Made by a program: the position numbers and the translations under genes
Shown: in pieces, positions 1 through 9,862 of the stretch
Layout: every line of letters starts with the position of its first letter
Numbering within the stretch: the stretch's first letter is position 1
Assembly (NCBI GenBank): GCA_045565285.1
Contig: JBJLFR010000029.1
Location: forward strand, 1-34,305
Direction of reading: 5' to 3'
Source of the DNA: CACIIZ01 sp045565285
GTDB taxonomy: Bacteria > Pseudomonadota > Alphaproteobacteria > Rhodobacterales > Rhodobacteraceae
Length of the DNA: 34,305 nucleotides
The notes under the pieces: model-generated
Seen by the model: only the letters and a program-made list of their open reading frames with translations
Databases searched by the model: none
What the model was told of the DNA's origin: nothing

Positions 1-345
1 GTTAGAAATTTTTTTAGACCAGAATTTCTAAATAGATTAGATGAAATTATTATTTTTAATAACTTACCTAAAGATTCTATGAAAGAAATTGTAAAGATAC
101 AAATTCGTGAACTTGAAGAAAGATTATTAGAAAAAAATATGAGGTTATCAGTTGAAGATTCTTGTCTCGATTGGTTGGCAGATAGGGGTTATGACCCCAT
201 TTTTGGTGCAAGACCTTTAAAAAGATTAATACAAAAAGAAATACAAGATAATATAGCTGAAGGTATTTTGTCTGGAAAAATTTCAGAAGGAAATGAAGTT
301 TCCATATTATTCGAGAATCAAAAATTAAAAATAAATAATATTTAA
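1..345 (+). CDS. clpB: ClpB disaggregase, C-terminal fragment (5' end outside the window)
   Basis: The reading frame is open from base 1 and ends at TAA 343-345, giving the last 114 residues of a Hsp100 ATPase. The fragment starts inside the second AAA+ module with an arginine-bearing FRPEFLNRLDE segment, which holds the sensor/arginine-finger region typical of ClpB and ClpA. It continues through the small C-terminal D2 domain, where GYDPIFGARPLKR is the conserved ClpB sensor-2 motif. ClpB works with DnaK to pull apart aggregated proteins in the cytoplasm. The absence of a zinc or ClpP-binding element cannot be judged from the fragment. The first internal ATG, at 79, is not the start. ClpB rather than ClpA or ClpC is favoured by the wording of the sensor-2 motif and the short tail. 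Confidence 0.9.
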   Translation, partial: VRNFFRPEFLNRLDEIIIFNNLPKDSMKEIVKIQIRELEERLLEKNMRLSVEDSCLDWLADRGYDPIFGARPLKRLIQKEIQDNIAEGILSGKISEGNEVSILFENQKLKINNI

Positions 346-389
346 AAAATTTTAAAACTAAAAAAACATCATTTTTTTTAAAAAAGTTC

Positions 390-418
390 TTGCAATATCT
401 ATGTTAAGTACGTATTGA
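390..418 (+). promoter_or_regulatory. Candidate rRNA operon promoter
   Basis: TTGCAA at 390-395 lies 17 bases before TATTGA at 413-418, upstream of the boxA element and about 310 bases before 16S. The -35 is good and the -10 is weak. The position fits a long rRNA leader, but no other evidence supports it. No clear intrinsic terminator for clpB is seen between 346 and 389, only A and T tracts. Confidence 0.3.
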
Positions 419-501
419 AATTCGAATGATGTAGTTTAAATTTGATTCTGCTTCAATTTAGGGCATTTCTTTAGCAAATATTTGTTGAAGGAAATGCTTT
501 A

Positions 502-514
502 TGCTCTTTGATAA
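502..514 (+). promoter_or_regulatory. boxA antitermination element in the rRNA leader
   Basis: TGCTCTTTGATAA closely matches the bacterial rRNA boxA consensus (E. coli TGCTCTTTAACAA). In known systems NusB/NusE bind this RNA and make transcription of the operon resistant to termination. It sits in the leader just before the 5' arm of the 16S processing stem, which is the usual place. Confidence 0.7.
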
Positions 515-528
515 TAGTTAATATTGAC

Positions 529-554
529 TGAAGAGATTTAAGGGTGGTTTGTTC
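529..554 (+). other. 5' arm of the 16S precursor processing stem
   Basis: These 26 bases are complementary to 2265-2290 beyond the 3' end of 16S. I count 22 Watson-Crick pairs, two G-U wobbles and two U-U mismatches. Such a stem brings the ends of pre-16S together and is cut by RNase III in known operons. Confidence 0.7.
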
Positions 555-628
555 TATTTAACGATAAATGGCCTTTTAAATATCGACTGTTAGGAATTTA
601 TTCCGATTATACAGTTTGTCAGCTTCAC

Positions 629-675
629 GATTTGATATTTTCAAATCATGACTGCATCACAATTTATTGTGATGC
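629..675 (+). other. Two adjacent hairpins in the 16S leader
   Basis: A 7-bp stem (629-635 with 641-647, loop of 5) is followed by a perfect 9-bp stem (654-662 with 667-675, loop TTTA). Both lie inside the pre-16S region enclosed by the long processing stem. They are probably leader RNA folds. No T-run follows them, so they are not terminators. Confidence 0.5.
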
Positions 676-729
676 GATATGTGCAAGGTCGTCTTTCAAG
701 AAAACAAAAACAACTAGTTTTATGTTTTT

Positions 730-2201
<1,472 letters not shown>

Positions 2202-2264
2202 GTTCAATAAGTTTTAATTCGTTAAAATTTTTGAACGCTTAGCAGCTTGAAAAAGCAAATAAAT

Positions 2265-2290
2265 GATCAGACCATCCTTTAATCTCTTCA
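2265..2290 (+). other. 3' arm of the 16S precursor processing stem
   Basis: This pairs with the leader segment 529-554, enclosing the whole pre-16S. It lies in the spacer between 16S and tRNA-Ile. Confidence 0.7.
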
Positions 2291-2346
2291 TCATAATCCA
2301 AACCAGTATTAAATGACTGCATTAATGTCGTCTGTGCTGACGATTA

Positions 2347-2423
<77 letters not shown>

Positions 2424-2483
2424 ACTGAATTGAGCTTGAAATTTTATTGGTTTCTAAAATTTTAATATCAGAATTAAGATTAA

Positions 2484-2559
2484 GGGGCGTTAGCTCAGCT
2501 GGGAGAGCATCTGCTTTGCAAGCAGAAGGTCATCGGTTCGATCCCGATACGCTCCACCA
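2484..2559 (+). tRNA. alaT: tRNA-Ala(TGC)
   Basis: A 76-base cloverleaf. The acceptor stem GGGGCGT pairs with ACGCTCC, including the G3-U70 pair that is the identity mark for alanyl-tRNA synthetase. Anticodon TGC is at 2517-2519 and CCA is encoded at 2557-2559. It lies 60 bases after tRNA-Ile. Confidence 0.97.
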
Positions 2560-2584
2560 ATGTACTGTATAATTAAATAAAACT

Positions 2585-2614
2585 AAAAAGAGTATTTTAT
2601 TAATTACTCTTTTT
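2585..2614 (+). other. Terminator-like hairpin in the 16S-23S spacer
   Basis: The 10-bp perfect stem AAAAAGAGTA / TACTCTTTTT (2585-2594 with 2605-2614, loop of 10) ends in a run of T. It looks like a weak intrinsic terminator but lies inside the operon before 23S. It may be a fold of the spacer RNA that boxA-dependent antitermination reads through. Confidence 0.45.
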
Positions 2615-2660
2615 TGTCTTATTTTTAGACAAATTGACATCGTAAATAGAGTAATACACG

Positions 2661-2694
2661 AGACATTTTTGATAACTATTATCAAAAATTGTCT
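2661..2694 (+). other. Long hairpin in the 16S-23S spacer
   Basis: AGACA plus TTTTTGATAA (2661-2675) pairs with TTATCAAAAA plus TGTCT (2679-2694). The stem has 15 bp with a single bulged T at 2689 and a 3-base loop. It is probably a processing or structural element of the spacer transcript. Confidence 0.5.
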
Positions 2695-2751
2695 TTCCAA
2701 GTTTATAACACTGACCAAAATTCAATTTTTCAACCAATTATGGTTGTAAGT

Positions 2752-2764
2752 TGTTCTTTTAAGA
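2752..2764 (+). promoter_or_regulatory. Possible second boxA before 23S
   Basis: TGTTCTTTTAAGA resembles boxA (TGCTCTTTAAAAA type) and sits about 35 bases before 23S, where many rRNA operons carry a second copy. It matches less well than the leader copy at 502-514. Confidence 0.4.
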
Positions 2765-2778
2765 ATATCAGAAGTTGA

Positions 2779-2808
2779 TAATGATATCTTCTTCTGAATC
2801 GAATCAAG
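2779..2808 (+). other. 5' arm of the 23S processing stem
   Basis: TAATGA (2779-2784), 2786-2800 and the first bases of 23S (2801-2808) pair with 5641-5670. The central 15 positions have a single U-U mismatch. The stem closes the 23S precursor, and it supports placing the mature 5' end near 2801. Confidence 0.65.
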
Positions 2809-2934
2809 CGAGAAAAGGGCGTTTGGTGGATGCCTAGGCAATAAGAGGCGATGAAGGACGTGATACTCTGCGATAAGCTGCGGGGAGCTGAGAATGAGCT
2901 TTGATCCGTAGATCTCCGAATGGGGAAACCCACT

Positions 2935-3032
2935 TTTATGATATTTTGTAATTTGTTACCCCAAATTTAAGGGTAATAAATATACAAAATATCTTAAAAA
3001 GTACTTTTAACTTGAATATATAAAGTTTTAAG
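2935..3032 (+). other. Helix 9 intervening-sequence-like hairpin within 23S
   Basis: Between the conserved GGGGAAACCCA and GCGAACC blocks, E. coli has about 46 bases; this gene has about 100 very AT-rich bases. They fold as a perfect 11-bp stem (2940-2950 with 2983-2993) capped by TTACCC/GGGTAA (2956-2961 with 2971-2976), followed by a smaller stem CTTAAAA/TTTTAAG (2993-2999 with 3026-3032). Inserts at this place are known in alphaproteobacteria, where RNase III removes them and leaves a 5.8S-like piece. Confidence 0.7.
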
Positions 3033-3293
3033 AGCGAACCCAGAGAACTGAAACATCTAAGTACCTGGAGGAAAGGAAATCAATAGATACTCCGTTAGTA
3101 GTGGCGAGCGAACGCGGATCAGCCAAGCCTTGAGTGCAAGCAGAATCGACTGGAAAGTCGAGCTATAAAGGGTGACAGCCCCGTATGCGAAGTGCAAGAG
3201 GATGTATTAAGTAGGGCGGGACACGTGAAATCCTGTTTGAACATCGGAGGACCACCTTCGAAGGCTAAGTACTACTTATTGACCAATAGCGTA

Positions 3294-3325
<32 letters not shown>

Positions 3326-3892
3326 GACGAGGGGAGTGAAATAGTACCTGAAACCGGACGCCTACAAGCAGTCGGAGCTTCCTTGAGAAGTGACGGCGTA
3401 CCTTTTGTATAATGGGTCAACGACTTGGTCTATCTAGCAAGCTTAAGCCGTTAGGTGTAGGCGCAGCGAAAGCGAGTCTTAATAGGGCGCTTTAGTTAGA
3501 TGGATCAGACCCGAAACCGAGTGATCTAGGCATGGCCAGGATGAAGGTGCGGTAACACGCACTGGAGGTCCGAACCCACATACGTTGAAAAGTATCGGGA
3601 TGAGCTGTGCCTAGGGGTGAAAGGCCAATCAAACTCGGAGATAGCTGGTTCTCCGCGAAATCTATTTAGGTAGAGCGTTAGACGAATACCCCCGGGGGTA
3701 GAGCACTGGATGGGTAATGGGGCCACATAGGCTTACTGATCCTAACCAAACTCCGAATACCGGGGAGTAATATCTGGCAGACACACAGCGGATGCTAACG
3801 TCCGTTGTGGAGAGGGAAACAACCCTGACCTCCAGCTAAGGCCCCTAATTCATGGCTAAGTGGGAAAGCATGTGAGACGACCAAAACAACCA

Positions 3893-3924
<32 letters not shown>

Positions 3925-4052
3925 GAAAGCGTAACAGCTCACTGGTCTAGATAAGTTGTCTTGCGGCGAAGATGTAACGGGGCTCAAGCCATGAGCCGAA
4001 GCTGAGGACACCGTAAGGTGTGGTAGCGGAGCGTTCCGTGATATAGACTCTT

Positions 4053-4087
4053 TCGATTTCTAGACACTAATTGTGTCTATTAGTCGA
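4053..4087 (+). other. Extended helix 45 region of 23S
   Basis: Between GCGTTCC (4031-4037) and ATCGGAAGTG the gene is about 50 bases longer than E. coli. The extra part contains TAGACAC/GTGTCTA (4061-4067 with 4073-4079), flanked by a self-pairing TCGA/TCGA at 4053-4056 and 4084-4087. Helix 45 is a known place for intervening sequences in other bacteria. Whether this one is excised is unknown. Confidence 0.45.
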
Positions 4088-4648
4088 GTGAGGCTTTCTG
4101 TGAAGCCGGGCTGTAAGGCATCCGGTGGAGAGATCGGAAGTGAGAATGTTGACATGAGTAGCGATAAACAGGGTGAGAGACCCTGTCGCCGAAAGTCCAA
4201 GGGTTCCTGCTTAAAGCTAATCTGAGCAGGGTAAGCCGACCCCTAAGGCGAGGCCGAAAGGCGTAGTCGATGGGAACCAGGTTAATATTCCTGGGCCTGA
4301 AGGATGTGACGGATCACAAGTGTAGTAAGTTCTTATTGGATTGAATTTGCTGCTGAGTGGTTCCTGGAAATAGCCCTTCATAAGATCGTACCCTAAACCA
4401 ACACAGGTGGACAGGTAGAGCATACCAAGGCGCTTGAGAGAACTGCATTGAAGGAACTCGGCAAAATACCTCCGTAAGTTCGCGAGAAGGAGGCCCTATT
4501 ATTAGGCAACTAGTGGTAGGGGGCACAAACCAGGGGGTGGCGACTGTTTACTAAAAACACAGGGCTCTGCGAAGCCGCAAGGCGATGTATAGGGTCTGAC
4601 GCCTGCCCGGTGCCGGAAGGTTAAGAGGAGGTGTGCAAGCATCGAATT

Positions 4649-4739
<91 letters not shown>

Positions 4740-4812
4740 CGACTTCCCCGCTGTCTCCAATGCAGACTCAGCGAAATTGAATTCCCCGTGAAGATGCGGG
4801 GTACCCGCGGTC

Positions 4813-4843
<31 letters not shown>

Positions 4844-4997
4844 GCTTCACACTGGCATTAGGTTAGTCATGTGCAGGATAGGTGGTAGGCTTTGAAGCAG
4901 GAACGCCAGTTTCTGTGGAGCCGTCCTTGAGATACCACTCTTGACTCACTTGATGTCTAACCGCGATCCGTTATCCGGATCCGGGACCGTGTGTGGT

Positions 4998-5044
<47 letters not shown>

Positions 5045-5167
5045 GCGAAGGTGGGCTCAGATTGGTCGGAAATCAATCGTAGAGTGCAATGGCAAAAGCC
5101 CGCCTGACTGCGAGACTGACAAGTCGAGCAGAGACGAAAGTCGGCCATAGTGATCCGGTGGTCCCGA

Positions 5168-5221
<54 letters not shown>

Positions 5222-5250
5222 ACTGCCCAAGAGTCCATATCGACGGCAGT

Positions 5251-5348
<98 letters not shown>

Positions 5349-5407
5349 GAACGTCGTGAGACAGTTCGGTCCCTATCTGCCGTGGGTGTTTGGAGACTTG
5401 AGAGGAG

Positions 5408-5438
<31 letters not shown>

Positions 5439-5497
5439 ATACCACTGGTGGACCTGTTGTCGTGCCAACGGCAGTGCAGGGTAGCTACGTATGGACA

Positions 5498-5531
<34 letters not shown>

Positions 5532-5640
5532 CCCTCAAAACAAGGTCTCCCTTGAGGGCCGTGGAAGACCACCACGTCGATAGGCTGGGTATGTAAGCAT
5601 AGCAATATGTTCAGTTTACCAGTACTAATCGCCCGATTGG

Positions 5641-5670
5641 CTTGATTTGATTCAGTAGAAGATTTCATTA
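5641..5670 (+). other. 3' arm of the 23S processing stem
   Basis: This pairs with 2779-2808 and marks the 3' end of the 23S precursor, about 30 bases before the 5S gene. Confidence 0.65.
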
Positions 5671-5701
5671 GGTCAGATAACTTGGAATTAGTATTTTTTT
5701 A

Positions 5702-5821
5702 TGGTTTGGTGGCCATAGCACGAGTGAAACACCCGATCCCATTCCGAACTCGACCGTTAAGCACCGTAGCGCCGATGGTACTGCGTCTTAAGACGTGGGA
5801 GAGTAGGTCACTGCCAAACCT
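5702..5821 (+). rRNA. rrf: 5S ribosomal RNA
   Basis: The terminal helix GGTTTGG (5703-5709) pairs with CCAAACC (5814-5820). The body contains CCCGATCCCATTCCGAACTC, diagnostic of bacterial 5S, and the length is the usual 120 bases. It follows 23S by about 50 bases. Confidence 0.97.
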
Positions 5822-5866
5822 TAAAAAAATACTAACTGTATTACTTTATATTTACGATTAATTTGA

Positions 5867-5943
<77 letters not shown>

Positions 5944-6158
5944 AATAAATAAGCATTAAATCAATGGGTTGGCGCTCTTTTTGCGTTTTTAGGCCTATTT
6001 TGTAGCTTCAAATTATAGTCGCGTTCATTGTCGCTTTTAATATCTACCTATAGGCAAATATAGAATTGATAGACTATCACTATTATAATTTTATTTTCAA
6101 TAGTTTGATGATATATAAAAAAATATTTAAAGTCCACTTCTCCAAAATATAAGCCGTT
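5944..6158. other. Intergenic region after the rRNA operon
   Basis: No gene is seen here. A run GGCGCTCTTTTTGCGTTTTT near 5970-5990 could be a very weak terminator (three-base stem before a T-run), but I cannot support it. An interrupted palindrome GTCCAC...GTGGAC (6132-6137 with 6177-6182) straddles the end of the broken GFA-family gene. Confidence 0.5.
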
Positions 6159-6542
6159 CTAAACTCCGCCCCTAAGGTGGACAGCATCTCTTTTTATGGT
6201 TTTATATATTGGGCTTTCTTCATAAGAATCTGGTGATGTAATCTGACAAAAGTTAGCTTTAGACCTTGTGAATACTTCACGGTCAAGCTCATACCAGAAG
6301 GTTGGTGGGTCAAAAGTGCCGCCTGCTATGCCTAAAAGATCATTTAGAGCACCTAAAGAGATGCGCCAAGAAACTGTAGTTTCACAATTTGCACATCTAG
6401 ATAAAGTTGCTTTACTTCCACTTTCGGTTTCATAAGAAAAAGTATGACAAGCTCCATCATTAAATATTACCTTGTCTTCTTTAAAATAAACAGAAATACC
6501 AAAAGCAGTTCCTGTCCTTAGCTGGCAATATCTGCAGAGATG
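6159..6542 (-). pseudogene. GFA/CENP-V family protein, 5'-truncated remnant
   Basis: The minus strand is open for 127 codons ending at the stop at 6159-6161, but it contains no ATG, GTG or TTG start at its head. An in-frame TAA (6545-6543) precedes the first recognisable residues. The protein matches the GFA (formaldehyde-activating/CENP-V fold) family: CRYCQLRTGTAFG is the second zinc-ligand motif, RCANCETTVSW is the second Cys-x-x-Cys knuckle, and GIAGGTFDPP is the usual strand before the C-terminus. About 30-40 N-terminal residues with the first CxCG motif are missing. Members bind zinc and often act in small-thiol chemistry, but most are uncharacterised. It points away from the rRNA operon's direction and is probably a decayed gene. 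A frameshift into the overlapping open frame upstream (near 6540-6600) is possible, but I see no family motif there. Confidence 0.7.
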
Positions 6543-6644
6543 TTAGCTGATTTAATAACAGGTAAGCAAACGTCAGTGGAATGTTCCAACTTTGCAGTGA
6601 ACAGATGAAATAATATTTGAAAAAAACTTGTAGGAAATAAAATT

Positions 6645-7784
6645 ATGAAAATAAAAGATATCAGATTAAAGCCGCTATTTTCTAAGCTGAAAGAACCCTA
6701 TGTCTGGGCAATGGGAAAGAACTTAGGTCAAACAACTATCTTAGTTGAGATTGAAACGGATGAAGGAATCATTGGTTACGGAGAAACTGCTCCAACTTTC
6801 GCGTCCCCGGACGCTATATTTGCAATTTTACAAAATGTTAAAGCAGTAATTCTAGGTCAGTCCATCACACAAGTACTCGACTTAATGAAACAGATTTTTA
6901 CACATAGCTTTGGACATCACTATGCTAGCCAATTACATCCTAGAATAGGAAACCTAGCTTTTACTGGAGTTGAGTTAGCCCTTTGGGATGCACTAGGTAA
7001 ATCTGTAGGTCTACCAGTACACTCTTTACTTGGTGGAAAATTATATGAAACCATCAGTTTTATGGGCTTTGTTCAAGGTGATACTACAGAAGAGATTGCA
7101 GCACATGCTAATCAATTAGCAAAGGAAGGATATGAAGTTATTTACCTTAAAGTTGGGCGCACAAATAAACTAGATATAGCTAATGTAAAAGCAGTTCGAA
7201 AAGCGATAGGTAAAAAAAGACTTCGGATTGACCCAAATGAAGCTTGGGATTTAATGCAAGCACAGTTAATGATACAAAGACTTGCTAGATTTGAACTAGA
7301 AATGGTTGAACAACCAGTTTCGGCTATTGCTGGGGCACCAGCTCTTAAAGCATTAAAACAATCTTGCAATGTTCCGATCGCTGCTGATCAGTCAGTCTTC
7401 ATACCAGAGGAGGCCCATGCTATTTGCTCAAGTGGTGCAGTAAGCCTATTGACTGTAGGACTACATGAAACTGGGGGTATTCTTGGATTTAGAAGAGTTG
7501 CCGCGATTGCACAGGTGTTTGATATCAATGTATGCATTCATGGTGTGCTGGAAACAGGAATTACTACTTGCTCTTCAATTCAAGCTGCTTCCGCTGTTCC
7601 TAACATTGATGATGGTAACCAGATCATGTGTCAACTTCTTGAAGAAGATATTATTGAAACTCCAGACTTAACACCGGTTGCTGGAAAAATTTCGGTAATG
7701 GATAAACCAGGGCTTGGTTTTATTCTGAATGAAGATGCAGTGGGTAGAGCTGCAGAATCTTACCAAAAAAAGAACTGTTTATGA
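6645..7784 (+). CDS. Mandelate racemase/muconate lactonizing enzyme family protein
   Basis: A 379-residue enolase-superfamily enzyme of normal length. Residues 1-125 form the capping domain and 126-365 the barrel. The metal ligands of the family are visible: D196 in RIDPNEAWD, E222 in EMVEQP and D248 in IAADQS. K169 (YLKVG) fits the second-strand base. The lysine usually found before the GG of the sixth strand is absent: the segment reads TVGLHETGG (270-278). H299 (CIHGVLETG) might supply the second acid/base group instead. Such enzymes abstract the proton next to a carboxylate in sugar acids, lactones or dipeptides; the substrate cannot be told. AGGA at 6632-6635 sits 9 bases before the ATG. 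The gene lies between two broken genes, the following one a DapA-family aldolase, a pairing typical of sugar-acid breakdown. Confidence 0.85.
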   Translation: MKIKDIRLKPLFSKLKEPYVWAMGKNLGQTTILVEIETDEGIIGYGETAPTFASPDAIFAILQNVKAVILGQSITQVLDLMKQIFTHSFGHHYASQLHPRIGNLAFTGVELALWDALGKSVGLPVHSLLGGKLYETISFMGFVQGDTTEEIAAHANQLAKEGYEVIYLKVGRTNKLDIANVKAVRKAIGKKRLRIDPNEAWDLMQAQLMIQRLARFELEMVEQPVSAIAGAPALKALKQSCNVPIAADQSVFIPEEAHAICSSGAVSLLTVGLHETGGILGFRRVAAIAQVFDINVCIHGVLETGITTCSSIQAASAVPNIDDGNQIMCQLLEEDIIETPDLTPVAGKISVMDKPGLGFILNEDAVGRAAESYQKKNCL

Positions 7785-7822
7785 GGAACAAAAAGTCGTG
7801 AGCTAATCACCCTCAATCAATA

Positions 7823-8713
7823 GTGACACCTGGTATTTATCCAATGCTTTATACGTTCTTTGACGATAGTGGTGCAGTGCGACGAGAACCCTTTCCTAAT
7901 GCAAAGTAGATACAGTTCTTTCAAAAGGAGCTTCTGGAGTTGCTATTTTGGGATTAGGTAGAGAAGTCTCCAAGCTTATATTTCATGAACGAGTTGATGT
8001 ACTTAAGATTGTTGCAAAAAGGTTAAATAGTCGTAAACCACTTTTGGTAACTGTATATGGTGATACCATTTCTGAACAGATAAAGTTTTCAAAATATTCA
8101 ATAGATTGCGGTGCTTCAGGTTTAATACTTCAGCCTCCATCTCAGAGGATGGGGGAGGAAAATCTAGTCAATTTTTTCTCAGAAATTATAGATTCAGTAA
8201 ATTGCCCTGTTTGAGTTCAGAATGCTCCAGATTTTTTGGGGTTTGGTCTAAGCTCCCAAAACTTAACCTCTCTTGCAAAAAAACCACAAAAATTTCACTA
8301 TCACTAAACTAGAATGCAGCGCCGTAAATTTAGAATCTGTCTCATCAGTTCTTGCAGAAAGTGTAATGTTATTTAATGGCCGTTGCGGTTTAGAGTTGCC
8401 AGACAATCTACATGCAGGTGCTAGTGGATCAATCCCTGGATTTGATACTGTTGATAAGACAAGTGAAATTTTTTTAGAATTCAAAAATGGTAAAGAAACA
8501 AGAGCCGATGAACTTTATTCTCAATTACTACCAGTTTTATGTTTTATCATGCAAGGTATTCCACATTTTCTTACTTATGGAAAGCTTCTTGCAGCTGAGC
8601 TTTTGGGGATTGAACTTGGGGGTGTTCGTGAATCTCGCTTGGATGTTACAAAATTTCGAGTAGAATGCATTAAGAGGTTTTCAGAAAAAATAGGTTCTTT
8701 TGAATATAAGTAA
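7823..8713 (+). pseudogene. Dihydrodipicolinate synthase (DapA) family protein, degraded
   Basis: Three reading frames must be joined to rebuild one protein. The head (frame from GTG 7823) reads VTPGIYPMLYTFFDDSGAV and stops at TAG 7907-7909. A frameshift near there restores VDTVLSKGASGVAILGLGRE, the usual family strand with the G-x-x-E element. That frame runs to an in-frame TGA at 8212-8214 in front of VQNAPDFLGFGLS. A third change at the A7 tract 8277-8283 leads to the C-terminal half ending at 8711-8713. The family makes or cleaves 2-keto acids through a lysine Schiff base; some members are sugar-acid aldolases or dehydratases. The lysine strand is damaged around 8277-8310. It starts 38 bases after the enolase-superfamily gene and was probably its operon partner. 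Sequencing error could explain one lesion but hardly three. Confidence 0.8.
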
Positions 8714-8796
8714 TCCAGATATTATATAAATAATACTCATTTTACATATTTCGATTTCATTCAAATTTTTAAGTATAAATTTTTTTATCTATTAAT

Positions 8797-9099
8797 TTAT
8801 ATAATAGTTTTAAATCCTTCAAATTCAGGATGACCTATGTATAAATCATTATTTGCAATAGAACTTCTATGTGCTTTTCTAAATGCTTCAGATTTTACCC
8901 AAGTATCAAAATAATATTTTGACTTCCACTCAGTATAGGATGCATAGAGAGTTATATCATCTTTAATTGTACCTTTAAGTAAACTAAATTTTAAAAAACC
9001 AGGAAATTCATCTAAGTGTGTTTCTCTAGATTTCCAAATTTCTTCAAATAATTCTTCTTTTCCTCTTTTTATTAAAAATCTGTTCATTGCTATAAACAT
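8797..9099 (-). CDS. IsdG-like antibiotic biosynthesis monooxygenase domain protein (probable heme-degrading)
   Basis: A 100-residue ABM-fold protein. N6, W67 and H77 fall at the positions of the catalytic Asn, Trp and His of IsdG-type heme oxygenases (N7/W67/H77 in S. aureus IsdG). The tail YIGHPEFEGF is shared by alphaproteobacterial ABM proteins. IsdG-type enzymes open the heme ring and free iron in the cytoplasm, so a role in heme turnover or iron recovery is likely; the fold also occurs in other monooxygenases. It is the last gene of a minus-strand set, starting 27 bases after the preceding stop. No heme importer is seen nearby. Confidence 0.75.
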   Translation of the reverse strand: MFIAMNRFLIKRGKEELFEEIWKSRETHLDEFPGFLKFSLLKGTIKDDITLYASYTEWKSKYYFDTWVKSEAFRKAHRSSIANNDLYIGHPEFEGFKTII

Positions 9100-9126
9100 A
9101 AAATAATACCTAGAAATTGATTATAT

Positions 9127-9612
9127 TTAGTTTAAATTATACTTCGAAATTATTTTGTCAGTATCTATTAGGGTTTTAATTGAAGTACCAATTATTTTGG
9201 CAAGATTTACGGTTTCTGCTGCAAGATGTGGTGGCATAAGAAGTAAAGAAATAAGTGTTGCATCCTCTTTATAGTTATTAGAGGCTCTCCAAATTAATTG
9301 AGCAAAACAGCTTTCATCCGCACCTACACAACTACAGTCAGTTTTATGTCTAATTAGTGATCTTCTTCCATGGTTGAAGATCATCTCACACAAATTCTTA
9401 AAAGAGTCATAAGTTTGATTTCCGTCAGCATAACCTAAGTTAATAATTAACTCCTTCTTTAATTGTTCCCTAAAAGTATCTCCTTCGCACCAACGTCTTA
9501 AAAAAGAGATGATTGTATATTCTTCTAAATCTAAAAGTTCCATTTTCCCAACTGGAGCGCCTCCCAGTTTTAAAATTCTTTCAGCTTCTAATTCGTCAAT
9601 ATAAGCACTCAT
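9127..9612 (-). CDS. Conserved hypothetical protein with a Cys cluster
   Basis: I do not recognise a named domain. The most likely start is ATG 9612-9610, which overlaps the stop of the preceding gene as TGATG and gives 161 residues; a TTG one codon earlier is possible. The protein is mainly helical, with no signal peptide or membrane segment. The striking part is RHKTDCSCVGADESCFAQLI, three cysteines in CxCx6C within a helical region, which could bind a metal. Similar proteins with RHG.DC.C.GADE motifs occur, as I recall, in Rhodobacteraceae, without assigned function. It is coupled to the 69-residue gene upstream and to the IsdG-like gene downstream. Confidence 0.65.
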   Translation of the reverse strand: MSAYIDELEAERILKLGGAPVGKMELLDLEEYTIISFLRRWCEGDTFREQLKKELIINLGYADGNQTYDSFKNLCEMIFNHGRRSLIRHKTDCSCVGADESCFAQLIWRASNNYKEDATLISLLLMPPHLAAETVNLAKIIGTSIKTLIDTDKIISKYNLN

Positions 9613-9821
9613 CAATTATTTCTCTTTTCAGGTTTCTTTAATTTAATTAAAATATCCATAGTAGTTTCATCAAAATCACTATTCTCATCATAATAGAATG
9701 GGCTTAGTTCTTTTAAAAAACCTTCAAAATTTTCGGAACTATCATTAAATTTATCTAAAGATTTTGGTTTAGATTTATTACTTTTATATAATGTTTGATT
9801 AATTTTTTTTAGAAAATTCAT
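9612..9821 (-). CDS. Small hypothetical protein, first gene of the IsdG-like operon
   Basis: 69 residues from ATG 9821-9819. The N-terminus is basic (MNFLKKINQTLYK) and is followed by an acidic middle (DENSDFDETT) and a basic end. There are no cysteines, membrane segments or recognised motifs. A real gene is supported by the TGATG overlap with the next start, by the absence of a better frame, and by a TTGACA promoter about 90 bases upstream. Its small size and charge pattern would suit an accessory or assembly protein, but that is only a guess. Confidence 0.5.
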   Translation of the reverse strand: MNFLKKINQTLYKSNKSKPKSLDKFNDSSENFEGFLKELSPFYYDENSDFDETTMDILIKLKKPEKRNN

Positions 9822-9862
9822 ACCATATCCATTTATAGCTAGCTGTCTAAATGGATGGCTAT

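Noticed and set aside
2530..2718. 62-codon minus-strand frame in the 16S-23S spacer
   Set aside because: It overlaps tRNA-Ala and the spacer hairpins and lacks a ribosome binding site.
5968..5990. Possible rRNA operon terminator
   Set aside because: The stem is only three pairs (CGC/GCG) before the T-run, too weak to claim.
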